Positions 17,972 through 25,945 of a DNA stretch of 64,000 nucleotides are shown one piece after another. Each line of letters opens with the position of its first letter. The first letter of the stretch is position 1. Location: positions 248,001 to 312,000 of the forward strand of contig CAWGOF010000002.1 of NCBI GenBank assembly GCA_963824225.1, read 5' to 3'. The translations under genes were made by a program, and so were the position numbers. The stretch comes from CAWGOF01 sp963824225. Its GTDB lineage: Bacteria > Acidobacteriota > Polarisedimenticolia > Polarisedimenticolales > Polarisedimenticolaceae. The notes under the pieces were generated by a model. That model was not told where the DNA came from. It worked only from the letters and a program-made list of their open reading frames with translations, and searched no databases.

Positions 17972-19594
17972 ATGAACCAGCCGGCAGGGGTCCTGTGGGA
18001 CCTGGTCCGGGGCACGGCGGCGTTGCGCGGCGACGAGTTCTTCCGCGAGCTCACGCGCCTCGTCAGCCGGGCCGTCGCCACGCCGTTCGCGCTGGTCTCG
18101 GGTGTCGATCCCCCGCGCGGCGTCGCGCGCACGCTCGCCGCGTGGACCGGTGACGGGTGGGTCGGGCCGATCGAGTACGCGCTCGACGGAACGCCGTGTG
18201 GCCGGGTGCTCGAGCGCGCCGGCACGCTGGCCTGCGGTCGAGGCGTGCGGGACGAGTTCCCGGGCGTGCCATCGCTCGAGGACTGGGGCATCGAGTCCTA
18301 CGTCGGAAGCCCGCTCCGCGCAGCCTCGGGCGAGCTGATCGGGACCCTGTCGGTGCTCGATCGCCGGCCGATCGACGATCTCGCGCGGACCCGCGAGATC
18401 CTCGAGGCGTTCGCCGCGCGGGCCGCGGTCGAGCTCGAGCGGATCCGGGTCGAGGCCGAGCTCGAGCACCAGCGCGGTTTCCTGCGCCAGGTCCTCGACG
18501 TCACGCCGTGTTTCATCTTCGTCAAGGATCGCGCGGGTCGGTTCTGCCTGGTGAATCGCGCGGTGGCCGATGCATACGGCACGACGATCGACGGGCTCAT
18601 CGGCAAGACCGACGCCGACTTCAATCCGAAGGCCGACGAGGTGGCATTCTTCCGCAAGATGGACCTCGAGGTGATGGAAACGCAGCAGGAGCGCCGGATC
18701 CCGGAGGAGACGGTGACGGACGCGACGGGCCGCGTGCGCTGGGTCCAGACGATCAAGCGCCCGATCGTCGGCTCGGGCGGCGTGGCCGATCTCGTCCTCG
18801 GCGTGGCGACCGACATCACGGAGCTACGGAGCGCCCGGGAAGAGCTGCTGCGCCACCAGCTGGAAGAACGGCGCAAGGTGCAGCAGGAGCTCGATCGGAC
18901 TCGCGACGATCTCGTCCGCCAGACGCGCCTCGCGACGATCGGACAGGTCGCCGCGAGCATCGCGCACGAGCTGCGCAACCCGCTCGGGGTGATCAACAAC
19001 GCGACGTTCTTCTTGCGGCGCCAGCTACGCGATCCGGTGCCCAAGGTGACCGAGACGCTCGACATGATCACCCACGAGGTCCGAGCGGCGGACCGCATCA
19101 TCACCGACCTGCTCGAGATGAGCCGGGCCAAGAGCCCAGCCAAGACCGCGGTCGACCTGGGCGGGCTCGTCCGGCGGACGTTCCGCGAGCTCGAGACCGA
19201 TCCGGCGATCGGGCTGGAGATGCGGCTCGAGACCGAGCCGTTCTTCGTCGATGCCGACCCGGCCCAGCTGCGGCAGGTGTTGACGAACCTGCTCGTCAAC
19301 TCGATCCAGGCGATGCCCGAGGGAGGCCGAGTCACGGTCGACGGGCGGCGCGAGTCGGGCGTCGACGTGATCACGGTCCACGACGAGGGCCCGGGCGTAC
19401 CGTCCGAGCTGTGGAGCCGCGTGTTCGAGCCGCTGTTCTCGACCAAGACCAAGGGCACCGGCCTGGGCCTGACGATCTGCCGCCAAATCCTCGAGCACCA
19501 TGGCGGGGCGATCTGGATCGTGCCGTCGACCGCGGGTACGGCGATCCGGTTCCGCCTTCCGGCTCACGCTGCGGCCGATCCCACTCCGGCCTGA
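17972..19594 (+). CDS. GAF-PAS sensor histidine kinase
   Basis: A 540-residue soluble sensor kinase with no membrane segment. An N-terminal GAF-like domain spans about residues 10-155 (FALVSGVDPP, CGRVLE, SYVGSPLRAASGELIGTLSVLD). A PAS domain follows (about 170-285; CFIFVKDRAGRFCLVNRAVADAYG, KTDADF), then a HisKA helix with the phospho-acceptor in IAHELRNPLG (His332). The HATPase domain has N-box NLLVNSIQAM, G1 DEGPGVP and G2 GTGLGLTI. No response regulator is adjacent, so it is an orphan kinase whose partner lies elsewhere. It starts 42 bases after the giant secreted protein and may be transcribed from its own promoter. Confidence 0.85.
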   Translation: MNQPAGVLWDLVRGTAALRGDEFFRELTRLVSRAVATPFALVSGVDPPRGVARTLAAWTGDGWVGPIEYALDGTPCGRVLERAGTLACGRGVRDEFPGVPSLEDWGIESYVGSPLRAASGELIGTLSVLDRRPIDDLARTREILEAFAARAAVELERIRVEAELEHQRGFLRQVLDVTPCFIFVKDRAGRFCLVNRAVADAYGTTIDGLIGKTDADFNPKADEVAFFRKMDLEVMETQQERRIPEETVTDATGRVRWVQTIKRPIVGSGGVADLVLGVATDITELRSAREELLRHQLEERRKVQQELDRTRDDLVRQTRLATIGQVAASIAHELRNPLGVINNATFFLRRQLRDPVPKVTETLDMITHEVRAADRIITDLLEMSRAKSPAKTAVDLGGLVRRTFRELETDPAIGLEMRLETEPFFVDADPAQLRQVLTNLLVNSIQAMPEGGRVTVDGRRESGVDVITVHDEGPGVPSELWSRVFEPLFSTKTKGTGLGLTICRQILEHHGGAIWIVPSTAGTAIRFRLPAHAAADPTPA

Positions 19595-19621
19595 GCCTGT
19601 CGCCTCGTGGAGGGTCCATCG

Positions 19622-21346
19622 TTGCGCACGATCGCCGCTCCGTGTGTCGCGCTCCTCGGCGCGCTCCTCGCTCCCTCGGGCGCCGGCGAGCCGGCGGCCC
19701 TGCGGTTTCTCGTGCGCCGCGCCGCGGCGGCCCCCCGGGTCGAGCTCGATGGCCGGCTGCTCGTGCTGCTGTCGACCGACGACACGGCCGAGCCGCGGCT
19801 GCAGATCGTCGACGGCCCCGGATCCCAGCAGATCTTCGGCATCGACGTCCTAGGCTGGGCCGCCTCGAGCGTGACGCTCGACGGGACGGCGCTGGGCTTT
19901 CCCGTCGCCAGTCTGGCCGAGGTTCCGGCCGCGACGTACACCGTGCAGGCGGTGTTCCACCGCTACGAGACGTTCCACCGTGCCGATGGCCACGTCGTCC
20001 GGCTGCCGATGGACCGCGGCGAAGGCCAGCAGTGGAGCCGTGCGCCGGGCAACCTGTACTCGACGCCGCGCAAGCTACCGATCGACCCGCGCGGCGGGAC
20101 GGTCGAGCTCGTTCTGGACCACGAGATCCCTCCGATCCCCGACCCGCCCGAGACGCGCTACGTCAAGCACGAGCGGATCCGCAGCGAGCGGCTGTCGCGC
20201 TTCTGGGGCCGCCCGATGTACCTCGGGGCGCACGTGCTGTTGCCCGCGGGCTACGACGAGCACCCGCAGGCGCGGTATCCGCTCGTGATCTTCCACGGCC
20301 ATTTCCCCGCCGACTTCGCGGGGTTCCGCGAGACGCCGCCCGAACCCGACCTGAAGTGCGAGCACAGCGCGCGCTTCGACTGGCCGTGCTACAACCGCAC
20401 GGTCGAGGAGCACGCGCATCAGTTCTTCCGCGACTGGACCGGCCCGGACTACCCGCGGATGATCCTCGTCGAGCTGCAGCACGCGAACCCGTACTACGAC
20501 GACTCCTACGCCGTGAACTCAGCCAACGTCGGCCCGTACGGGGACGCGATCACGTACGAGCTGATCCCGCACCTCGAGCGCAAGTACCGGGCGCTCGGCG
20601 CGGGATGGGCGCGCTTCCTCTACGGCGGGTCGACGGGTGGGTGGGAAGCGCTGGCGGCGCAGATGTTCTACCCCGACGAGTACAACGGCTGCTGGGCCGC
20701 GTGCCCCGACCCGATCGACTTCCGCGACTACACGGTCGTCGACATCTACAAGGACGAGAACGCCTACTTCCTCGGCGGGCCGTGGGCCCGCGTTCCGCGG
20801 CCTGCCGCGCGCAACGGCCTGGGACACGTGCAGCTCACGCTCGAGCAGACGAACCGGTACGAGCTGGTGCTCGGCACGCGCAGCCGCTCGGGACAGCAGT
20901 GGGACATCTGGGAAGCGGTGTACTCGCCCGTGGGTCCGGACGGCTACCCGCAGCGCATCTGGGACAAGCGTACGGGCGTGATCGATCGCCAAGTCGCCGA
21001 GTACTGGCGCGAGCACTACGACCTGAGCCACATCCTGCGTCGCGACTGGGCGACCCTCGGTCCGAAGCTCCGCGGCAAGATCCACATCTACGTCGGGGAC
21101 ATGGACAACTACTACCTCAACAACGCCGTGTACCGCGTCGAAGCGTTCCTGCGTGGGACGACCGACCCGCCGTACGACGGAGAGGTCGCCTACGGCGACC
21201 GGGCCGAGCACTGCTGGAACGGTGACCCGACGCGGCCGAACGCGACGTCGCGACTGCGGTACCACCAGCTCTACGCGCCGAAGATCGTGGCCCGGATCCT
21301 GGCCTCGGCGCCTCCGGGTGCGGATCTGACGAGCTGGCGCTACTGA
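19622..21346 (+). CDS. Secreted α/β-hydrolase, putative esterase
   Basis: About 574 residues. The TTG at 19622 has GGAGGG seven bases upstream and gives a signal peptide (LRTIAAPCVALLGALLAPSGAG). A GTG at 19607 is an alternative. A β-rich N-terminal half (residues about 20-190) precedes an α/β-hydrolase domain with the nucleophile elbow YGGSTGGWEAL (Ser337). A probable acid lies in YVGDMDNYYL, and a His in AEHCWNG near the end. The layout resembles the putative-esterase (Esterase_D/Fes-like) group, and proteins of this type are annotated as hypothetical hydrolases. The substrate is unknown. The gene follows the sensor kinase by 27 bases and may share its transcript. Confidence 0.7.
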   Translation: MRTIAAPCVALLGALLAPSGAGEPAALRFLVRRAAAAPRVELDGRLLVLLSTDDTAEPRLQIVDGPGSQQIFGIDVLGWAASSVTLDGTALGFPVASLAEVPAATYTVQAVFHRYETFHRADGHVVRLPMDRGEGQQWSRAPGNLYSTPRKLPIDPRGGTVELVLDHEIPPIPDPPETRYVKHERIRSERLSRFWGRPMYLGAHVLLPAGYDEHPQARYPLVIFHGHFPADFAGFRETPPEPDLKCEHSARFDWPCYNRTVEEHAHQFFRDWTGPDYPRMILVELQHANPYYDDSYAVNSANVGPYGDAITYELIPHLERKYRALGAGWARFLYGGSTGGWEALAAQMFYPDEYNGCWAACPDPIDFRDYTVVDIYKDENAYFLGGPWARVPRPAARNGLGHVQLTLEQTNRYELVLGTRSRSGQQWDIWEAVYSPVGPDGYPQRIWDKRTGVIDRQVAEYWREHYDLSHILRRDWATLGPKLRGKIHIYVGDMDNYYLNNAVYRVEAFLRGTTDPPYDGEVAYGDRAEHCWNGDPTRPNATSRLRYHQLYAPKIVARILASAPPGADLTSWRY

Positions 21347-21353
21347 GGCCGGC

Positions 21354-21947
21354 TCACCAGCCGAAGCCGAGCAGGAGCCCGATGTGGAGCCCCCCGGCTT
21401 CCAACTCGGCCGCGAGCTCCGGGTCGATCGAGTCCGGGCTCACCTCGGCGCTGCTCCAACGCACGTCGCCGCCGATGTTGAACCGCTGACCCAAGCGCCA
21501 GAACAGGCCGCCGCCGAGCCACGCTCCGACCCCGTCGTCGTCGGCGTCGAGGTCGCCGAAGCTGGAGTCGAGCTCGATCTCGGCGTTGACCAGGGCCAGC
21601 CCTCCGCCGACGTACGGATGGACGCTGTTCTTGGACCAGATCTTCCGCACGCCCACACCCAGCTCGACGGTCGAGCCGGTGACGTCGATCTCTCCCAGGA
21701 GCGGGTCCGAGATCTCGCCTTCGTCCGTCGACCCGAGGAGATCGACCGCGATGTGCACCGGCCAGTCGACCTGGCCGAACGACATCACGACGCCGAACTC
21801 GCCCTGCTCGTCCACGGGATCCCAGTCCCCGGCGTCGAGGAACTTCTGGCCGAGAAAGAAGTTGACCTGGCCCGTCGACTTGGCTTGGGCCGAGCCGACG
21901 GCGAGGCTCAGCCCGACGACGAGGGCACCGATCGCGATCCCCCTCAT
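21354..21947 (-). CDS. Small outer-membrane β-barrel protein
   Basis: A 197-residue exported protein. The ATG at 21947 has AAGGGGAG upstream and gives the signal peptide RGIAIGALVVGLSLAVGSAQA. Alternating hydrophobic strands follow (GEFGVVMSFGQVDWPVHIAVDLLG, STVELGVGVRKIW, VHPYVGGGLALVNAEIEL, AWLGGGLFWRLGQRFNIGGDVRW), ending in GLHIGLLLGFGW with a terminal aromatic residue. This is the hallmark of OmpA/OprF-like eight-strand barrels inserted by BamA. It converges with the esterase gene, with seven bases between them. The strand WRLGQRFNIGG recurs in the barrel at 23766-24410 (WRLGQRFGLELG), so the two are distant paralogues. Confidence 0.75.
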   Translation of the reverse strand: MRGIAIGALVVGLSLAVGSAQAKSTGQVNFFLGQKFLDAGDWDPVDEQGEFGVVMSFGQVDWPVHIAVDLLGSTDEGEISDPLLGEIDVTGSTVELGVGVRKIWSKNSVHPYVGGGLALVNAEIELDSSFGDLDADDDGVGAWLGGGLFWRLGQRFNIGGDVRWSSAEVSPDSIDPELAAELEAGGLHIGLLLGFGW

Positions 21948-22039
21948 GCGGCTCCCCTTTCCGGGCGTCTGCGCGTCCCCGTAGGATGCACGATGTCGAA
22001 CTCCCGAGGATCCCCGGGGAACGGGATAGACTGGTCGCG

Positions 22040-23098
22040 ATGCGCGGCTGGGCACTGCTACTCGTCTTCTCGGCGGTGGATCCGGGAGTTCCTGCGTGCA
22101 CGACGTTCTCCCTGCGCACGGACGAGAAGGTCGTGTTCGGCCGGAACTATGACTTCGAGATCGGCGACGGGCTGGTGCTGGCCAACCGGCGCGGGACGGA
22201 GCGCCAAGGGCACGAGGACCCCGGTGCGCGCTGGACGGCGCGGTTCGGCAGCCTGACGTTCAACCAGTTCGGCCGCGATTTCCCGATGGGCGGCATGAAC
22301 GAAGCCGGGCTCGTCGTCGAGCTGATGTGGCTCGACGGCACCCGTTATCCGGCGCCCGACGGCCGGCCAGCGCTCGGTGTGCTCGAGTGGATCCAGTTCC
22401 AGCTCGACACGGCGCGCACGGTCGAGGACGTGCTGGCGAGCGACGCCCGCGTGCGGATCCACGGCTCGACGCCGCTGCACTATCTCGTGAGCGATGCCGC
22501 AGGAGCGGCAGCGACGATCGAGTTCCTCGGTGGCCGGCTCGTCGCGCATACGGGAGATCGCCTCCCCGTGGTCGCGCTGACCAACGACACGTACGACGAC
22601 TGCCTGCGCTACCTGCGGTCCCGGAGTCCCGAGCAACAGGGATCGCCGGCATTTGCCGCAGGCTCGCTCGAGCGGTTCGCGACCGCGGCGACGCTCCTCG
22701 CCGCGGGGGCGCCGGCGACCGGGTCTCCCGTCGACCGCGCTTTCGCCGTCCTGTCCCGCGTGGCCCAGCGATCGTCGACGAGGTGGTCGATCGTCTATGA
22801 CCAGACGGGACGAACGGTGCATTTCCGCACCGACCGGAACGAGGCGCGCCGAACGATCCGGCTCGACGCGCTCGATCTGTCGTGCGCGTCTCCCGTGCGC
22901 ATGCTCGACGTGCACTCCGGGGTCTCGGGCGACGTCTCCACGCGGCTCGAGCCCTACACGCCCGAAGCCAATCGCGACCTCGTGCGCCGCTCGTACCGCG
23001 GTACGTCGTTCCTGCGCGACACGCCCGACGCGGCTCTCGACACCGTGGCCCGGCATCCCGACACCTCGCGCTGCACGGCGCCCCCTCGCAAAGACTGA
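22040..23098 (+). CDS. Choloylglycine hydrolase / penicillin acylase family Ntn-hydrolase, exported
   Basis: 352 residues starting at ATG 22040 (MRGWALLLVFSAVDPGVPA). The signal peptide would be cut just before Cys20, exposing the N-terminal nucleophile CTTFSL. After it come VVFGRNYDFEIGDGLV, the conserved GRNxD block, and FGSLTFNQFGRDFPMGGMNEAGLVVELMWL, the NxxGL element of the linear-amide C-N hydrolase family (bile salt hydrolase, penicillin V acylase). It should cleave amide bonds of acylated amino acids or similar compounds in the periplasm or outside the cell. The actual substrate, for example acyl-homoserine lactone, penicillin or N-acyl amino acid, cannot be read from the sequence. 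It is followed after one base by the next gene. Confidence 0.82.
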   Translation: MRGWALLLVFSAVDPGVPACTTFSLRTDEKVVFGRNYDFEIGDGLVLANRRGTERQGHEDPGARWTARFGSLTFNQFGRDFPMGGMNEAGLVVELMWLDGTRYPAPDGRPALGVLEWIQFQLDTARTVEDVLASDARVRIHGSTPLHYLVSDAAGAAATIEFLGGRLVAHTGDRLPVVALTNDTYDDCLRYLRSRSPEQQGSPAFAAGSLERFATAATLLAAGAPATGSPVDRAFAVLSRVAQRSSTRWSIVYDQTGRTVHFRTDRNEARRTIRLDALDLSCASPVRMLDVHSGVSGDVSTRLEPYTPEANRDLVRRSYRGTSFLRDTPDAALDTVARHPDTSRCTAPPRKD

Positions 23099-23099
23099 C

Positions 23100-23765
23100 G
23101 TGCTGCGCTTCAAGCTGATCCTGAAGGTCGGGATCGTGCTCGCGGGCGTCGCTCTGATCCTGTTCGGGAGCGCGGGACGGATCGACCTGCCGTTCTTCTG
23201 GGCCTACCTCGGCGTGTTCGTCGCGTTTGGTGTCGTTTCGCTGCTGACCTTGCGCCGCGACCTGATCGAGGAGCGCTACACGGCCAACGCCCCGTCGCGC
23301 GACAACCTGGCGCTCCTGCGCCTGGCTGCGTTCAGCATGTTCGCCGGACAGTGGGTGCTCGCGGGGCTCGACGCCCGGTTCCACTGGTCGCCGCCGCTCC
23401 CGCCCCTCGTGCAGATGGCGGCCCTCGTCGTGTTCGGCGCCTCGCTCGTCGGCTGGTACTGGGCCATGCGCTCGAACCCGTTCTTCTCCCCCGCCGTGCG
23501 CATCCAGCGCGAGCGCGGCCACCGCGTCGCCACCGCCGGACCGTACGGGATCGTCCGCCACCCGGGCTACGCATCGTTCGCGCTCCTCGGCGCGTTCGGT
23601 CCGCTGGCGCTCGGATCGCTGTGGGCCGTGCTCCCGCACCTCGTGCTCGTGGCGCTCTTCGTTCGCCGCACCGCGTTCGAAGACCGCATGCTTCGGGCCG
23701 AGCTCGAAGGCTACGCGGACTACGCCGCGCGCGTGCGCTACCGGCTCGTCCCGGGCGTCTGGTAG
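23100..23765 (+). CDS. Isoprenylcysteine carboxyl methyltransferase (ICMT)-like membrane protein
   Basis: 221 residues starting at GTG 23100, one base after the previous stop. Hydrophobic helices (VGIVLAGVALILFGSAG, FFWAYLGVFVAFGVVSLLTL, LVQMAALVVFGASLVGWYWAM) precede the catalytic C-terminal block AGPYGIVRHPGYAS and ATAFEDRMLRAELEGYADYAARVRYRLVPGVW-like ending. This block is the diagnostic SAM-binding region of the ICMT/PEMT/NnrU superfamily. Bacterial members methylate carboxyl groups or lipids. The substrate here is unknown. Coupling to the Ntn-hydrolase gene hints at shared expression, but not necessarily shared chemistry. Confidence 0.8.
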   Translation: MLRFKLILKVGIVLAGVALILFGSAGRIDLPFFWAYLGVFVAFGVVSLLTLRRDLIEERYTANAPSRDNLALLRLAAFSMFAGQWVLAGLDARFHWSPPLPPLVQMAALVVFGASLVGWYWAMRSNPFFSPAVRIQRERGHRVATAGPYGIVRHPGYASFALLGAFGPLALGSLWAVLPHLVLVALFVRRTAFEDRMLRAELEGYADYAARVRYRLVPGVW

Positions 23766-24410
23766 TCAGAAGCGCCAGGCCGCTCCCAGATACGCCCCCT
23801 TGGCCGTGTAGTCGTCGACCGTGCCGGTCTGACCGGACACGCGATCGGTCACGGTCCAGTCGGCGAAATGCTGGTCCACGCGCAAGCCGAGCTCGAGCCC
23901 GAACCGCTGTCCCAGGCGCCAGCGCAGTCCGCCGCTGGCGCCGATCACGAGCTCCGTGCCTGGATCGGCCGTGACGTCGAACGTTCCGCCGCCGGTCACC
24001 GGCCCGGTTAGCTCGTCCGCGTCGGGGCTGGCGACGCCCAGCCCGGCCGACCAGAACCAGCGCATTCTCCTCTCGGGCGCACCGTAGAGGCGGTCGATCC
24101 ACACGGTGACGAGCAGGGTCGTCAGATCGGAATCGAGCTCCTCGGGCGACGTGAGGCCGACCAGCTCGTACGGGCGCTCGAAGTCGCCGCTGAACGAGTC
24201 GATCCCGAACCCGAGACGCCACTTCTCGTCGATCCGATAGCGACCGAACACGCCGAACGCGATCATGTCGTTGGTCGGCTCGCCACCGGCCGTGACGATC
24301 GAACCGCGCAACCCGACCTCGAACCGCGGACCCTCGGCTTCGGCACCGGCCGGGGCCGCGTGCGCCGCACCGGCCAGCAGGGCGACCATGGCAACACTGT
24401 TGCTCCTCAC
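23766..24410 (-). CDS. Outer-membrane β-barrel protein
   Basis: 214 residues. The GTG at 24410 overlaps the stop of the upstream gene (GTGA, 24407-24410) and gives the signal RSNSVAMVALLAGAAHAAPAGAEA. Strands alternate through the protein (PRFEVGLRGSIVTAGG, FGVFGRYRIDEKWRLGFGID, LVTVWIDRLYG, WFWSAGLGVASP, ASGGLRWRLGQRFGLELGLRVDQHFAD), and it ends AYLGAAWRF, with the terminal Phe used as a BamA targeting signal. An eight-strand OmpW/OprF-like barrel is likely. Translational coupling with the secreted protein upstream suggests the two work together at the cell surface. It also lies divergent from the ECF/FecR/TonB-receptor cassette. Confidence 0.75.
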   Translation of the reverse strand: MRSNSVAMVALLAGAAHAAPAGAEAEGPRFEVGLRGSIVTAGGEPTNDMIAFGVFGRYRIDEKWRLGFGIDSFSGDFERPYELVGLTSPEELDSDLTTLLVTVWIDRLYGAPERRMRWFWSAGLGVASPDADELTGPVTGGGTFDVTADPGTELVIGASGGLRWRLGQRFGLELGLRVDQHFADWTVTDRVSGQTGTVDDYTAKGAYLGAAWRF

Positions 24411-25195
24411 CGAGCGTCCGGCCGGTGGCGCGGTGACGGCCGGGGCTCGGTGCCGGCGGTATCCGCGGATCCGTCGATCTCGAGGTCCGCTAGTCGAGCC
24501 CCGCTGTCGTCGACCAGGCCGATCCCCGCGCAGTAGATCTTGACGCTCAGCGCGCGCGGCTCGAGCGGCGTCGTCTCGTGCACCTCCACGCAGTCGGAGA
24601 ACGTTCCGGCCGGGACCTCGACCTCGAACCCCGCGCGCATGTGCTCCGCTCGGTCGAGCGCGACGTCGGGCGCGACCTCCTGGAAGTACCGCGAGCCGAG
24701 CAGGAACGTCCCGGGCATGATCAGACCCGGGAGCGCGCCGTTCGAGCCGGCGCGCCAGGCGCCGTCGTGACTGACGATCACGCCGCCGTCGTAGATGTCG
24801 ACGTCCTCTCCGAAATAGAACACGTCGTTCGTCTGGGCGCAGCGCGCGAAGAAGTTCCGCGACACCTCGACCAGCTCGTCGTCGACCCACTCGCGCTCCT
24901 CGATGACCCGCGTCCGGACGGTACGTTGGATCCCGTCCGCGGTGTCGAACGTGATCGACTGCCGGTCGCGCAGGACCGTGATCTGGACGACGACCGTCTC
25001 GCCGTCGTCTTCGCCTTCGAGCACCAGCCGATCGCCCGGCTGCAGGCTGAAGTACGGGTTGCGCCCCGAGTCGGAGAACGTGCAATCCGCGAGCCGGAAC
25101 GTGTCGGTGAACTCCGCGGGCGTAGCCCCACGAGCCACGATCGTAGCGAGGAGCAGCACAGAGCCGAGGATCAGGGTCTTGGCGATTCGACGCAT
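24407..25195 (-). CDS. Secreted protein of unknown function
   Basis: 262 residues. The start at 25195 has GGAAGGAG upstream and gives the signal RRIAKTLILGSVLLLATIVARGA. The mature part is strand-rich with two blocks that look conserved: NDVFYFGEDVDIYDGGVIVSHDGAWRAG, and MPGTFLLGSRYFQEVAPDVALDRAEH followed by PAGTFSDCVEVHETTPLEP. Cys residues at ADCTF, ARCAQ, SDCVE and IYCAG could pair. I do not recognise a named family. The gene is co-translated with the β-barrel downstream and is divergent from the ECF sigma gene. The pair could be a surface module under the same regulation, which is inference. Confidence 0.6.
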   Translation of the reverse strand: MRRIAKTLILGSVLLLATIVARGATPAEFTDTFRLADCTFSDSGRNPYFSLQPGDRLVLEGEDDGETVVVQITVLRDRQSITFDTADGIQRTVRTRVIEEREWVDDELVEVSRNFFARCAQTNDVFYFGEDVDIYDGGVIVSHDGAWRAGSNGALPGLIMPGTFLLGSRYFQEVAPDVALDRAEHMRAGFEVEVPAGTFSDCVEVHETTPLEPRALSVKIYCAGIGLVDDSGARLADLEIDGSADTAGTEPRPSPRHRPDAR

Positions 25196-25240
25196 GGTTC
25201 GGGTCTCCTTCCTGCGGGTGGGAGGCTCCGTCGCGCGCCG

Positions 25241-25259
25241 ATCCTCCGCCACGGAGGAT
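25241..25259. promoter_or_regulatory. Palindrome in the divergent intergenic region upstream of the ECF sigma gene
   Basis: ATCCTCCG-CCA-CGGAGGAT is a perfect inverted repeat with eight-base arms and a three-base loop. It lies in the 147-bp gap between the divergent secreted-protein gene (start 25195) and the ECF gene (start 25343). Its position fits an operator shared by both promoters. A small hairpin in the leader of one transcript is the alternative. No clear -35/-10 pair was found next to it. Confidence 0.4.
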
Positions 25260-25342
25260 TCGGCCGCGCTCGGGGCTCTCACGCTCGAAGGTGTGGCACG
25301 GCCCCGGACTGCGGGGTAGAGTCCGGGCAAGGGAGGTGCGAG

Positions 25343-25945
25343 GTGCACGCGAGCGATCGAGACCTCGTCCAGCGCCTCTTGGCCGGCGACGGCGCGGCGT
25401 TCGACGCGTTCTTCGAGGACCATTTCCCCGGGCTGTTCCGCTTCGCCCTGACGCGCCTGCGCTACGACGCCGACGCCGCCGAGGAGGTGGCGCAGTCGAC
25501 GTTTTGCCGCGCCGTGACCAAGCTCCACACGTACCGCGGCGAGGCCTCGCTCTTCACCTGGCTGTGCACGTTCTGTCGTCATGAGATCTCGGCGCTCCAC
25601 GAGCGCGCCGGGCGGCGGCCGGTGACCGTGCACCTGATCGAGGAGCACCCCGAGGTCTCAGGCGCGCTCGAATCGCTGTGGGGCCTCGCGAGCGTGGGTC
25701 CCGAGGAGCGCCTGGCGCGCGACGAGGTCGCCCGCCGGGTCCACGTCACGCTCGATCATCTGCCGGCGCGGTACGCTGCGGCCCTGGAATGGAAATACCT
25801 CGACGGGCACTCGGTCAAGGAGATCGCCGAGCGCCTCGGCATGTCGGCCAAGGCCGCGGAATCGCTGTTGACCCGTGCACGCGAAGCGTTCCGGGACGGC
25901 TTCTCGAGCCTCGCGCGGCGTGAGGCCGTGTGGGCCACACGATGA
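25343..25945 (+). CDS. ECF-type RNA polymerase sigma factor
   Basis: 200 residues starting at GTG 25343, six bases after GGGAGG. Region 2 has FDAFFEDHFPGLFRFALTRLRYDADAAEEVAQSTFCRAV and TYRGEASLFTWLCTFCRHEI, the core-binding and -10 recognition helices. Region 4 has LPARYAAALEWKYLDGHSVKEIAERLGMSAKAAESLLTRAREAF, the -35 helix-turn-helix. It would direct transcription of target promoters when released by the FecR-like protein encoded next, whose ATG overlaps its stop. Two Cys-containing motifs in region 2/3 (FTWLCTFCRHE) give a CxxCxxE-like cluster that might sense metal or redox state, a speculation. Confidence 0.88.
   Translation: MHASDRDLVQRLLAGDGAAFDAFFEDHFPGLFRFALTRLRYDADAAEEVAQSTFCRAVTKLHTYRGEASLFTWLCTFCRHEISALHERAGRRPVTVHLIEEHPEVSGALESLWGLASVGPEERLARDEVARRVHVTLDHLPARYAAALEWKYLDGHSVKEIAERLGMSAKAAESLLTRAREAFRDGFSSLARREAVWATR

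Noticed and set aside
11327..18469. A 2,380-residue open frame on the minus strand opposite the giant secreted protein
   Set aside because: Its translation is a low-complexity run of Arg, Gly, Ala, Val and Asp that repeats in step with the FN3 modules. It is the antisense shadow of a GC-rich repeated gene; no motifs, signal or start site support it.
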